Assembly: GCF_033170385.1 (NCBI RefSeq)
Contig: NZ_CP126170.1
Span: forward strand, 830,001-894,000
Direction of reading: 5' to 3'
Length of the DNA: 64,000 nucleotides
From: Xanthomonas rydalmerensis
GTDB taxonomy: Bacteria > Pseudomonadota > Gammaproteobacteria > Xanthomonadales > Xanthomonadaceae
Of the stretch, positions 25,662-35,040 are shown piece after piece. Position 1 is the first letter of the stretch. Each line of letters starts with the position of its first letter. Both the position numbers and the translations under genes were made by a program. A model generated the notes under the pieces. That model ran no database searches. It worked only from the letters and a program-made list of their open reading frames with translations, and had not been told where the DNA came from.

Positions 25662-26093
25662 ATGAAACCTGCCAAGTTGTTCAATGTCGTCGCCAAGAAG
25701 GCGTCGTATGCCGCCGGCACGCCCTGGACCTTCTGCATCGCGCTGGGCATCGTCCTGGTGTGGGGCCTGAGTGGGCCGGTGTTCGGCTTCAACGACACCT
25801 GGCAACTGGTCATCAACACCGGTACCACCATCATCACCTTCCTGATGGTGTTCCTGATCCAGCACACCCAGAACGCCGATACCGCGGCGATGCAGATCAA
25901 GCTCGACGAACTGATCCGGGTCAGCGCCAAGGCCAACAACGAGCTGCTGGATCTGGAAGAGCTGGACGAGAAGCGGCTGGAAGAGATTCGCCGCCAATAC
26001 GAGGAATTGGCGCGCAAGGCCGGCGAGGCGCTGCGCGCGCGCAATGCCCGCGATGGCGATGGTCGCGAGACCCACGATCGCCCCAAGGGCTGA
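25662..26093 (+). CDS. Low-affinity iron permease family protein
   Basis: This is a 143-residue membrane protein with two hydrophobic helices (about 24-44 and 50-72, FNDTWQLVINTGTTIITFLMVFLIQHTQNAD). That block is the hallmark of the Fet4/PF04120 family. A charged cytoplasmic tail follows (KLDELIRVSAKANNELLDLEEL), probably a coiled coil. Bacterial members are much shorter than yeast Fet4 and iron transport by them has not been firmly shown. The gene stands alone after the des operon terminator. The start at 25662 gives the typical N-terminus. Confidence 0.82.
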   Translation: MKPAKLFNVVAKKASYAAGTPWTFCIALGIVLVWGLSGPVFGFNDTWQLVINTGTTIITFLMVFLIQHTQNADTAAMQIKLDELIRVSAKANNELLDLEELDEKRLEEIRRQYEELARKAGEALRARNARDGDGRETHDRPKG

Positions 26094-26176
26094 CCCAGAC
26101 GTTCATGGGCTTGCCGATGATGACGTAAGCGGCGTGCCGGCGATGAGCGCGACACGCCGCTGCGCGTCGCAGGGGA

Positions 26177-26404
26177 TCAGGCCGGCACGGCGCCATCCGG
26201 ATCGTCCGCCGCGACGGTCGTCGACGCGCGCTCGGTGGCATGCAGGGTATCGCCGTGCGGCGGCGTGACGCGGAGGTCGTCGGCGACCGCACTCGGGGCG
26301 GGAGACGCCGCTTCGGGCGAGGCGGAGTGCGTCTGACGGCGATAGGCGCGGATCGCGGCGAAGGCCGTGCCGGCCAGCGCCAGTTTCCAGAATAGACCGG
26401 GCAT
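26177..26404 (-). CDS. Small hypothetical protein with N-terminal hydrophobic segment
   Basis: This is a 75-residue protein. A hydrophobic start (MPGLFWKLALAGTAFAAIRAYRR) is either a membrane anchor or a poor signal peptide. An alanine/serine/proline-rich, acidic tail follows. GGAG lies 7 bases before the ATG at 26404. No family is recognised. The gene lies among stress-related genes without clear operon partners. Confidence 0.55.
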   Translation of the reverse strand: MPGLFWKLALAGTAFAAIRAYRRQTHSASPEAASPAPSAVADDLRVTPPHGDTLHATERASTTVAADDPDGAVPA

Positions 26405-26601
26405 CGAAAGGCTCCAGTGCGGAAGGAGCCGCCAGCGTCGGCCAGCACGGGTGGCGCAGGCGTGCATGTCGCGTGCGGATGGTGTGGTGGTGTGGGTCGA
26501 CAGCGGCGCGCTTGCTCGCGTGCTCTTCATGATGCCTTGCGGGTCGGCTAACGCATGCCGCCCTAGCGTGACGCATTCCCACGCTTCTGCAGGAGATCGT
26601 C

Positions 26602-26943
26602 ATGGCCCAGCGCACTTCACCTCCCACCGGCACGCATGACGTACGCCAGGCGGCGTATCGCGGCGAGCAGGGCGATGTCTCGGCCGACAGCGGCGTGGCG
26701 CGCGGCCGCGACCGCGACGTGCCGTCGCAGCCCATGCCTCCGCCGCAGACACACGCGCCGCAGGACCACGGCGAGGACCGCAGCGGACGCACCCAGCCCA
26801 ACCTGGGCCAGGCTGGCACCTATGGCGCCACCGGCGAGCATGCAGGCGGCGCTCATGGCAGGGGCGCCACGCCCGGTGGCTATCACGAGGACGATGCGGA
26901 CCATGCGGCGCAGGATGCTGCCGCTGCACGTGGCGAAGACTAG
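26602..26943 (+). CDS. Small hydrophilic protein, probably disordered
   Basis: This is a 113-residue protein with no hydrophobic segment, rich in Gly, Ala, Asp, His, Arg and Gln (for example [20 protein letters not shown]). The composition resembles hydrophilins and other stress-accumulated disordered proteins, but no family motif was recognised. GGAG lies 6 bases before the ATG. The position before poxB, a stationary-phase gene in other bacteria, is consistent with a stress role but does not prove it. Confidence 0.6.
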   Translation: MAQRTSPPTGTHDVRQAAYRGEQGDVSADSGVARGRDRDVPSQPMPPPQTHAPQDHGEDRSGRTQPNLGQAGTYGATGEHAGGAHGRGATPGGYHEDDADHAAQDAAAARGED

Positions 26944-27056
26944 CCGCACCGTGCGCTGAACATGCGTTCGGCAGGCGCAGACGCATCTCGTCTGCGCCAC
27001 GCGTCGGTAACGCGCGCGGTGCGACCATGCGGCTCCCCACCCGGAGTTCAGCACGT

Positions 27057-28781
27057 ATGTCCAAGCAGACCATGGCCCGCCTGCTCGCCGAAACCCTGCA
27101 CAGCGCGGGCGTCGAACGCATCTGGGGCGTCACCGGCGACAGTCTCAACGGGTTGACCGATGCGCTGCGGCAGATGGACAGCATCGAGTGGATGCACGTG
27201 CGCCACGAAGAAGTGGCCGCCTTCGCCGCAGGCGCCGAAGCCGCGGTCAGCGGCAAGCTGGCGGTGTGCGCGGGCAGTTGCGGTCCGGGCAACCTGCACC
27301 TGATCAACGGCCTGTTCGACTGCCACCGCAGCCATCAGCCGGTGCTGGCCATCGCCGCGCACATCCCGTCCTCGGAAATCGGCCTGAACTATTTCCAGGA
27401 GACACACCCGCAGGAACTGTTCCGCGAGTGCAGCCACTACGTCGAACTGGTGACCAATCCGGCGCAGATGCCGGAGGTGCTGCAGCGGGCGATGCGCACC
27501 GCGATCCTGCGCCGCGGCGTGGCGGTGGTGGTGATCCCTGGCGACGTGGCCCTGCAGGAGATGCCCAAGGGCACGCCGACGGCGTGGCCGGCGCTGGCCG
27601 CGCCGCGCATCCTGCCGGCCGACGCCGACGTGGCCAAGCTGGCCGATCTGCTGCAGGCCAGCAAGGCCACCACCTTGCTGTGCGGCAGCGGCTGCGCCGG
27701 CGCGCACGACGAGGTGGTGGCGCTGGCCGACGCGCTCGGCGCGCCGATCGTGCATGCGCTGCGCGGCAAGGAGCACGTGGAGTGGGACAACCCGTTCGAC
27801 GTCGGCATGACCGGCCTGATCGGCTTCAGTTCCGGCTACCAGGCCATGCTCAACTGCGACACCTTGCTGATGCTCGGCACCGACTTCCCGTACCGGCAGT
27901 TCTATCCCAAGGACGCCACCATCGTGCAGGTGGACAACGACCCGGCCGCGCTGGGGCGGCGCACGCCGTTGCAGTTGGGCATCGCCGCCGACGTGCGCGA
28001 AACCATCGCCGCGCTGCTGCCGCGACTGCAGCGGCGCGAGGACCGCGGCTTCCTGGAGAAGTCGCTGGCCCATTACCGCAAGGCGCGCGAAGGCCTGGAC
28101 GACCTGGCCGTCGCGTCGGCGCCAGGCGAGCCGCTGCATCCGCAGTTCGTCACCCGCATGGTCGATGCGCTGGCCGATGCCGATGCGATCTTCACCTGCG
28201 ACGTCGGCACGCCGACGGTATGGGCGGCGCGCTACCTGACCATGAACGGCCAGCGCCGCCTGCTCGGTTCGTTCAACCACGGCTCGATGGCCAATGCGAT
28301 GCCGCAGGCGTTGGGCGCGCAGGCGCAGTTCCCGCGCCGGCAGGTGATCTCGCTGTCCGGCGATGGCGGCTTCACCATGCTGATGGGCGACTTCATCACC
28401 CTGGCCCAGCTCGGCCTGCCGGTGAAGGTGGTGGTCTACAACAACGGTTCGCTTGGCTTCGTGGCGATGGAAATGAAGTCGGCCGGCTACCTGGACACCG
28501 GCACCGACCTGAGCAATCCGGACTTCGCCGCGATGAGCAACGCCATGGGCATCCTGGGCCTGCGCGTGGACGAGTCGGCGCAACTGGAGCCCGCGCTGCG
28601 CGAGGCGTTCGCGCATCCCGGCCCGGCGCTGGTGGACGTGCGCGTGGCCAGCCAGGAACTGGCGATTCCGCCGGCGGTCAAGCTGGAACAGGCCAAGGGC
28701 ATGGGCCTGTACCTGCTGCGCGCGGTGATGAGTGGGCGCGGCGACGAGGTGCTGGAGCTGGTCAAGACCAACCTGCGCTGA
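27057..28781 (+). CDS. poxB: Pyruvate dehydrogenase (quinone) / pyruvate oxidase
   Basis: This is a peripheral-membrane flavoenzyme that turns pyruvate into acetate and CO2, passing electrons to ubiquinone. The 574 residues match E. coli PoxB (572). The pyrimidine-binding TPP domain has the catalytic Glu in [14 protein letters not shown]. The pyrophosphate-binding motif is [22 protein letters not shown] with VVYNNG. The central FAD domain is [14 protein letters not shown]-terminal tail corresponds to the membrane-binding region. The ATG at 27057 follows GGAG about 10 bases upstream. It is a monocistronic gene, typically used in stationary or low-oxygen phases. Confidence 0.9.
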   Translation: MSKQTMARLLAETLHSAGVERIWGVTGDSLNGLTDALRQMDSIEWMHVRHEEVAAFAAGAEAAVSGKLAVCAGSCGPGNLHLINGLFDCHRSHQPVLAIAAHIPSSEIGLNYFQETHPQELFRECSHYVELVTNPAQMPEVLQRAMRTAILRRGVAVVVIPGDVALQEMPKGTPTAWPALAAPRILPADADVAKLADLLQASKATTLLCGSGCAGAHDEVVALADALGAPIVHALRGKEHVEWDNPFDVGMTGLIGFSSGYQAMLNCDTLLMLGTDFPYRQFYPKDATIVQVDNDPAALGRRTPLQLGIAADVRETIAALLPRLQRREDRGFLEKSLAHYRKAREGLDDLAVASAPGEPLHPQFVTRMVDALADADAIFTCDVGTPTVWAARYLTMNGQRRLLGSFNHGSMANAMPQALGAQAQFPRRQVISLSGDGGFTMLMGDFITLAQLGLPVKVVVYNNGSLGFVAMEMKSAGYLDTGTDLSNPDFAAMSNAMGILGLRVDESAQLEPALREAFAHPGPALVDVRVASQELAIPPAVKLEQAKGMGLYLLRAVMSGRGDEVLELVKTNLR

Positions 28782-28980
28782 GCGCGGCCAGCCGCACGCG
28801 GCGCGGACGGTGCCCGAACCCCGCATGCACCACGTGTCCGCTGCGGTTCCTGCGCACCGCCCGTACCCACCTGACACCGCGCGCGACGTGGTGTTGGCCC
28901 CTGTGAGTCGTGGCCGCATCGCGATCCGGGTACGATCGCCGCGGTTCGCTCTGCCTCTTCCGTCGCGCCCAAGGTAGGCC

Positions 28981-30401
<1,421 letters not shown>

Positions 30402-30417
<16 letters not shown>

Positions 30418-31742
30418 TCATCGACGACGACCTGGCGTTTCTCAGCACCCTGCAGGCGACGCTGCGCTCGTTCGGCCACGAGGCGATCGCCGTGGCCGAC
30501 CCGCGCGAGGGCCTGGCACGCCTGCGCGAGGGCGGCATCGATCTGGCCTTCGTCGATTTCCGCATGCCCGGCATGGACGGCATCGCGCTGATGCGCGCGC
30601 GCCAGGACGACGCGCAGGCCATGCGCGTGCCGCTGGTGATGCTCACTGCGCATGCCTCCAGCGGCAACACCATCGAGGCGATGACGCTCGGCGCCTTCGA
30701 TCACCTGGTCAAGCCGGTGGGCCGCGCCGACATCGCCGAGGTGGTCGAGCGCGCGCTGCGCAGCCGCGGCGACGACACGCCGGACGCCGCGCCGGCGATG
30801 CCCGCCGAGGAGGCAGACGCGCTGCTCGGCCACAGCGCGGCGATGCGCACCGTGCACAAGCGCATCGGCTTGGCCGCCGCCTCCGACCTGCCTGTGCTGA
30901 TCAGCGGCGAAACCGGCACCGGCAAGGAACTGGCGGCGCGCGCGCTGCACCGTGCCAGCGCCCGCGCCGCGCAGCCGTTCGTGGCGATCAATTGCGCCGC
31001 GATCCCCGCCGAGCTGATGGAGAGCGAACTGTTCGGCTACCGCAAGGGCGCGTTCTCCGGCGCGGTGAGCGACCGCAACGGCCTGATCCGCGACGCCGAC
31101 GGCGGCACCCTGTTCCTGGACGAGATCGGCGACATGCCCTTGCCGATGCAGGCCAAGCTGCTGCGCTTCCTGCAGGAAGGCGAGGTGTCGCCGCTGGGCG
31201 GGCGCGGCGCGCAGAAGGTGGACGTGCGGGTGATCGCCGCCACCCACCGCGACCTGGTGCAGGCGGTGGAGGCCGGGCGCTTCCGCAGCGACCTGCGCTA
31301 CCGGCTCAACGTGGTGCCGATCGAACTGCCGCCGCTGCGCGAGCGCGGCGACGACATCCTGCTGCTCGCCCAGCACTTCCTCGCCGCCGGTGCCAGCGCG
31401 CCGCAGACCCTGTCGGCCGACGCGCAGGCGCGCCTGCGTGCCTATCCCTGGCCGGGCAATGTGCGCGAGCTGCGCAATGCCATGCAACGCTGTCAGGTGC
31501 TGGTGCGCGCGCCGGTGATCGAGGCGCACGACCTGGATGAGTTGCTGGCGTCGCCACCGGCCGAGATGCCCACAGCGCTGGACACCGATGCACTGACCCT
31601 GCCGCAGGCGATCGCGCAACTGGAACGGCAGATGATCCAGGCGGCACTGACCCAGGCCCACGGCAACCGCGCCGAGGCCGCGCGCCGCCTCGGCATCCAT
31701 CGTCAGCTGCTGTATCGCAAGCTCGACGAGTATGGGCTTTAG
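30402..31742 (+). CDS. NtrC-family sigma-54-dependent response regulator
   Basis: This is a 446-residue activator. The receiver domain (phospho-acceptor D52 in [10 protein letters not shown], Lys in HLVKPV) leads into an AAA+ domain. Walker A is GETGTGKE near 170, the sigma-54 contact loop is GAFSGA near 219 (consensus GAFTGA, with Ser for Thr), and Walker B is [11 protein letters not shown]. The C-terminal Fis-type HTH is [27 protein letters not shown]. It is paired with the overlapping upstream kinase gene. The only obvious target in view is the sigma-54 promoter 220 bases downstream, whose upstream palindrome is the likely binding site. Confidence 0.92.
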
Positions 31743-31762
31743 CGGCGCGCTGGCGCGCCGCG
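31742..31762 (+). terminator. GC-rich hairpin at the end of the regulator gene
   Basis: GCGGCGCGC and GCGCGCCGC form a stem directly after the TAG stop codon. No T run follows, so it may be a Rho-dependent or RNA-end-protecting hairpin. Confidence 0.35.
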
Positions 31763-31857
31763 GGATTGGGGAGTCGGGATTGGGGATTCGTAGAAGCGCC
31801 TGACATCAGGCAGCGACACCCGCTTTTACGAATCCCCAATCCCGAATCTCCAATCCC
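31762..31857. repeat. Long imperfect inverted repeat of the GATTGGGGATTCG family
   Basis: Two 37-base arms (31762-31798 and 31821-31857) pair with three mismatches around a 22-base loop. The arms carry GGGATTGGGGATTCG words also seen near 21500 and 59530. The size and structure suggest a dispersed, MITE-like or REP-like element. It lies between the regulator gene and the UAS palindrome. Confidence 0.75.
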
Positions 31858-31904
31858 ATTCCATCCACACCTGTCCGCAAAGCGGACAGGTGTGGATGGA
31901 ATGG
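31856..31904. promoter_or_regulatory. Perfect 23-bp-arm palindrome, likely NtrC-type upstream activator site
   Basis: Perfect inverted repeat: arms 31856-31878 and 31882-31904 around AAA. The centre reads TGTCCGCAAAGCGGACA, the size and TGTC-N9-GACA style of an NtrC-family site. Its centre is about 108 bases upstream of the expected transcription start. That is the normal distance for a sigma-54 activator working by DNA looping. Acting as a terminator hairpin of the regulator gene is an alternative, but no T run follows. Confidence 0.65.
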
Positions 31905-31944
31905 AGACGCCGTGGAGCCCGAGTTTGTACTCGATTACCTTCAG

Positions 31945-31957
31945 GATCAATGGCTTA
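31945..31957 (+). promoter_or_regulatory. IHF-like site between activator site and sigma-54 promoter
   Basis: GATCAATGGCTTA fits the IHF consensus WATCAANNNNTTR at all defined positions except the first. Its location between the palindrome and the -24 element is where IHF bends DNA in many sigma-54 promoters. Confidence 0.5.
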
Positions 31958-31961
31958 AAAG

Positions 31962-31980
31962 TTGGCACGGCCTCTGCTTT
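31962..31980 (+). promoter_or_regulatory. Sigma-54 promoter (-24/-12)
   Basis: TTGGCACGGCCTCTGCTTT has the GG of the -24 element (31964-31965) and the GC of the -12 element (31976-31977) separated by exactly 10 bases, as required. The expected start of transcription is near 31989, giving a leader of about 38 bases before the ATG at 32027. Confidence 0.82.
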
Positions 31981-32026
31981 ATCTCTTCTGCGAGCGGCGC
32001 CCCCTTGCCGCTCAGGAGGAACATCC

Positions 32027-32851
32027 ATGATCCGTCGTAGCGCACTCGCTCTGTCCCTGGTGCTGGCCACCGCCGCCGCTGCCGCCACCGCGCAGGTGCC
32101 GGCGCCGCCCGCACCTCCCGCCCCGCCGGCGCCCGGCAGCGTCCCGGCACCGCCGCCGCCGCCCGCGGCCCCCGTCGCTGCCACGCCGGTGCGCGTGGAC
32201 GGCACCGTCGAGCGCTTCATGCTCAACCCCAACGGCGACGTCGATGGCCTGTGGCTGATGGACGGCACCCAGGTGAGCTTCCCGCCGCACCTGTCGGCCG
32301 ATCTGCAGGCGGCGGTGCGCCGTGGCGACGCGGTGTCGGTGCAGGGCTATCGCCTGGGCAGCCTGCCGCTGCTGCAGGCCAGCACCATCACCGCGCGTCG
32401 CAGCGGCAAGCAGGTGGTCGACCGCCCGCCGAACCCGATGACGCCGCCGCCGGCGCCTCCCGCACCGCCGGCCCTGACCCCGCTGCAGGCCGATGGCCGC
32501 ATCGAGCGGCTGGTCTACGGCCCGCGCGGCGACACCGCCGGCGTGCTGCTCAGCGACGGCACCGTGGTGCGCATGCCGCCGCACGCCGCCCTGCAGTACA
32601 GCGAACTGCTGCGGCCCGGCGCGCGCCTGAGCGTCAACGGCTTCGGCGTGCTGACCCAGGTCGGCCGTTCGGTGGAAGCCACCCAGGTCGGCCGCGACCG
32701 CAATTCGCTGCAGGCCGTGTTCGCGCCGCCGGCCCCGCCTGCGCCGCCGGCGGCCCCGCCGCCGCCGGGCGCACCGGGTGCGCCGGCTGCACCGCCGCCG
32801 CCGGGCGCACCGGGTGCGCCGGCTGCACCGCCGCCGCCGGCACCGCGTTGA
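32027..32851 (+). CDS. Exported Pro/Ala-rich protein with two DGT-PPH repeats
   Basis: This is a 274-residue protein with a signal peptide (MIRRSALALSLVLATAAAAATA). Proline/alanine-rich linkers join two copies of a domain of about 50 residues: VDGTVERFMLNPNGDVDGLW...DGTQVSFPPHLSADL and ADGRIERLVYGPRGDTAGVL...DGTVVRMPPHAAL. Each ends in a short strand (VSVQGY, LSVNGF). The pattern suggests a small beta-barrel, somewhat like DUF5666 domains; this is my reading, not a sure family match. AGGAGGAA precedes the ATG. It is the first gene after the sigma-54 promoter. The function is unknown; an envelope or metal-related role could fit a ZraSR-like system. Confidence 0.7.
   Translation: MIRRSALALSLVLATAAAAATAQVPAPPAPPAPPAPGSVPAPPPPPAAPVAATPVRVDGTVERFMLNPNGDVDGLWLMDGTQVSFPPHLSADLQAAVRRGDAVSVQGYRLGSLPLLQASTITARRSGKQVVDRPPNPMTPPPAPPAPPALTPLQADGRIERLVYGPRGDTAGVLLSDGTVVRMPPHAALQYSELLRPGARLSVNGFGVLTQVGRSVEATQVGRDRNSLQAVFAPPAPPAPPAAPPPPGAPGAPAAPPPPGAPGAPAAPPPPAPR
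32756..32840 (+). repeat. 36-bp in-frame tandem repeat
   Basis: Two exact 36-base copies and a partial third encode PPPPGAPGAPAA repeats at the C-terminus of the exported protein. The repeats are in frame, so a change in copy number would only alter the length of the tail. Confidence 0.85.
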
Positions 32852-32881
32852 TCCAGGCGCTGCCGCATCGCGCCTGACCCC

Positions 32882-32907
32882 AGCGCCCGCCGTTCGCGGC
32901 GGGCGCT
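32882..32907 (+). terminator. UUCG-tetraloop hairpin between the two repeat-protein genes
   Basis: An 11-base-pair perfect stem (AGCGCCCGCCG / CGGCGGGCGCT) is closed by a TTCG tetraloop. A second hairpin (GCCGGC-CCCC-GCCGGC, 32908-32923) and CCCCCTTTCT follow. It may partly terminate, or protect the 3' end of the first message so that the two genes are expressed at different levels. Confidence 0.6.
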
Positions 32908-32947
32908 GCCGGCCCCCGCCGGCTCCCCCTTTCTCCTGGAGAACAAA

Positions 32948-33625
32948 ATGCATTGGGTCGATCCCGATTCCCTGCCGGAAACCCGCGGCACGCTCGCCCG
33001 TTTCCTGCTCAACCCCAAGGCCGACGTTGACGGCCTGCTGTTCGACGATGGCACCGAAGTGCACACCCCGCCGCACCTGTCGGCGCAACTACTGAAGGCG
33101 CTGCATCCCGGCGCCAGCCTCGGCGTGCGCGGGCTCAAGCCGCGCGGCGCCGATGTGCTGGTGGCGCTGGCGATCGATCCGGACGGGGCCGAGCGCATCG
33201 TCGATGAAGGTCCGCATGCCGGGCCCCACAAGCCCAAGCCGCCGGCCAAGCCCAAGCCCGCGCAGGACGCGGTACGCCACGCCGGCACCATCGCGCGGCT
33301 GCTGCACGGTCCGCACGGGCAGGTGCATGGTGCGCTGTTGGACGATGGGCTGATCGTGCGCTTCCCGCCGCACGCGGTGCCGGAATCGGCGCGTTGGTTG
33401 GCCGCCGGCAAGCCGCTGGCGGCGCAGGGCGAACTGCTGGAGTCCGCGCACGGCCAGGTGCTGCATGCGCAGGCGTTGGGTGCGAGCGAGGCGACGGTGC
33501 AGCCATTGGCGCCGAAACCGAAGCCGCCCAAGCCTCATCACAAGCCGTTGCACGGGCATGCGCATGATGCTGCGCCGAAGGACGGGCCGAAGCCGAAACC
33601 CAAGCCCAAGCCCAAGCCCCACTAA
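32948..33625 (+). CDS. Repeat protein paralogous to the preceding gene, Lys-Pro-rich
   Basis: This is a 225-residue protein with two copies of the same domain as the gene before it: TRGTLARFLLNPKADVDGLL...DGTEVHTPPHLSAQL and HAGTIARLLHGPHGQVHGAL...DDGLIVRFPPHAV. It lacks a signal peptide. Lys/Pro/His-rich linkers and a KPKPKPKPKPH tail replace the Pro/Ala linkers. A cytoplasmic or DNA/RNA-associated location is therefore possible. CTGGAG lies 8 bases before the ATG. It is probably in the sigma-54 operon as second gene. No function is known. Confidence 0.68.
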   Translation: MHWVDPDSLPETRGTLARFLLNPKADVDGLLFDDGTEVHTPPHLSAQLLKALHPGASLGVRGLKPRGADVLVALAIDPDGAERIVDEGPHAGPHKPKPPAKPKPAQDAVRHAGTIARLLHGPHGQVHGALLDDGLIVRFPPHAVPESARWLAAGKPLAAQGELLESAHGQVLHAQALGASEATVQPLAPKPKPPKPHHKPLHGHAHDAAPKDGPKPKPKPKPKPH

Positions 33626-33777
33626 GTACCGAGCCGTCGCGGCGGTGTGCCCCTGGCCACCGCCGCGCCTGTGTTGCCTTCGCTCATCCAGGACTCCGTC
33701 ATGCCGCCCGTCCCGCCTGCGCTGCACCACGCTTTCCTGCCTCCTTCCTTGCTTCCTTCGCTCTCGCCGGTGCGCGC

Positions 33778-35037
33778 ATGAGTGGCGCCGATCAGCGTCA
33801 GCGCCCGCGCGGTACGCGCGCGCTGGAAGCGCTCAATTTCACCATGGCCGACGTGCAGGACGGGCTCGGCCCGTTCCTGAGCGTGTTCCTGCAATCCAAG
33901 GGCTGGTCGCTGGGCGCGATCGGCTCGGTGATGACCGCCGGCGGCATCGTCGGCATGCTCGCCACCACGCCAGGCGGCGCGCTGGTCGATGCGACCAAGC
34001 GCAAGCGCAGCATCGTGGTGGTCGGCTGCAGCATGATCCTGCTGGCCTCGGCGCTGCTGTGGTGGTCGCCGACCCTGCCCGGCGTCATCGCCGCGCAGGT
34101 GATGACCGCGCTCGCCGCGGCCGCGCTGGGGCCGGCGCTGTCCGGCATCACGCTGGGCCTGGTGCGCCAGGCCGGTTTCGATCACCAGATCGCGCGCAAC
34201 CAGGTCGGCAGCCACGCCGGCAACGTGGTGGCCGCGGCGCTGGCCGGTGTGCTCGGCTGGAAATTCGGCTTCGGCGCGGTGTTCGTGCTCACCGGCTGCT
34301 TCGGCGTGCTGGCGATCGTCTCGGTGTTGATGATTCCGCGCGACGCCATCGATCACCGCGCCGCGCGCGGCATGGCCGAGGCGGACGACGACAATGGCGC
34401 CCACGTCAGTGGCTGGTCGGTGCTGCTGACCTGCAAGCCGTTGCTGGTGCTGGCCGCGGCGCTGGCGCTGTTCCACCTGGGCAATGCGGCGATGCTGCCG
34501 CTGTACGGCATGGCGGTGGTGGCCGCGCACCAGGGCGACCCGAACGCGCTGACCGCCACCACCATCATCGTCGCCCAGGCCACCATGGTGCTGGTCTCGC
34601 TGCTGGCGATGCGCCTGATCCGTGTGCGCGGGCACTGGTGGGTGCTGCTGCTGACCTTCCTGGCATTGCCGCTGCGCGGGCTGATCGCCGCCAGCGTCAT
34701 CCATACCTGGGGCGTGTTCCCGGTGCAGATCCTCGATGGCGTCGGCGCCGGCCTGCAGAGCGTGGCGGTGCCGGCGCTGGTGGCGCACCTGCTGCAGGGC
34801 ACCGGCCGGGTCAACGTCGGGCAGGGCGCGGTGATGACGATGCAGGGCGTCGGCGCGGCGCTGAGTCCGGCGCTGGGCGGCTGGATCGCCCAGGCGTTCG
34901 GCTACCGCGCCGCGTTCCTGCTGCTGGGCGGCATCTCGCTGCTGTCGCTGGCGTTGTGGGTGGGGATGCGCAAGCACCTGGTGACGGCGAAGCGCGACCG
35001 CGCAGCCGACGAACCGGTGCCGCCGCTGCCGGCTTAG
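33778..35037 (+). CDS. MFS transporter
   Basis: This is a 419-residue inner-membrane transporter with 12 predicted helices. The start (ALEALNFTMADVQDGLGPFLSVFLQSKGWSLGAIG) and the loop GGALVDATKRKRSIVV are typical of a branch of major facilitator proteins found in many proteobacteria, often beside stress or metal genes. The substrate cannot be told. It follows the Lys-Pro-rich repeat-protein gene on the same strand after 152 bases and might be a distal member of the sigma-54 unit. It ends 4 bases before the convergent cysG gene. Confidence 0.8.
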   Translation: MSGADQRQRPRGTRALEALNFTMADVQDGLGPFLSVFLQSKGWSLGAIGSVMTAGGIVGMLATTPGGALVDATKRKRSIVVVGCSMILLASALLWWSPTLPGVIAAQVMTALAAAALGPALSGITLGLVRQAGFDHQIARNQVGSHAGNVVAAALAGVLGWKFGFGAVFVLTGCFGVLAIVSVLMIPRDAIDHRAARGMAEADDDNGAHVSGWSVLLTCKPLLVLAAALALFHLGNAAMLPLYGMAVVAAHQGDPNALTATTIIVAQATMVLVSLLAMRLIRVRGHWWVLLLTFLALPLRGLIAASVIHTWGVFPVQILDGVGAGLQSVAVPALVAHLLQGTGRVNVGQGAVMTMQGVGAALSPALGGWIAQAFGYRAAFLLLGGISLLSLALWVGMRKHLVTAKRDRAADEPVPPLPA

Positions 35038-35040
35038 GAT

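Noticed and set aside
32756..32840. Possible CRISPR or IS end
   Set aside because: The 36-base units are in frame and encode a Pro/Gly/Ala tail, without spacers.
33622..34977. Long minus-strand frame opposite the MFS gene
   Set aside because: His/Gln/Arg-rich shadow. The plus strand shows a typical 12-helix transporter.
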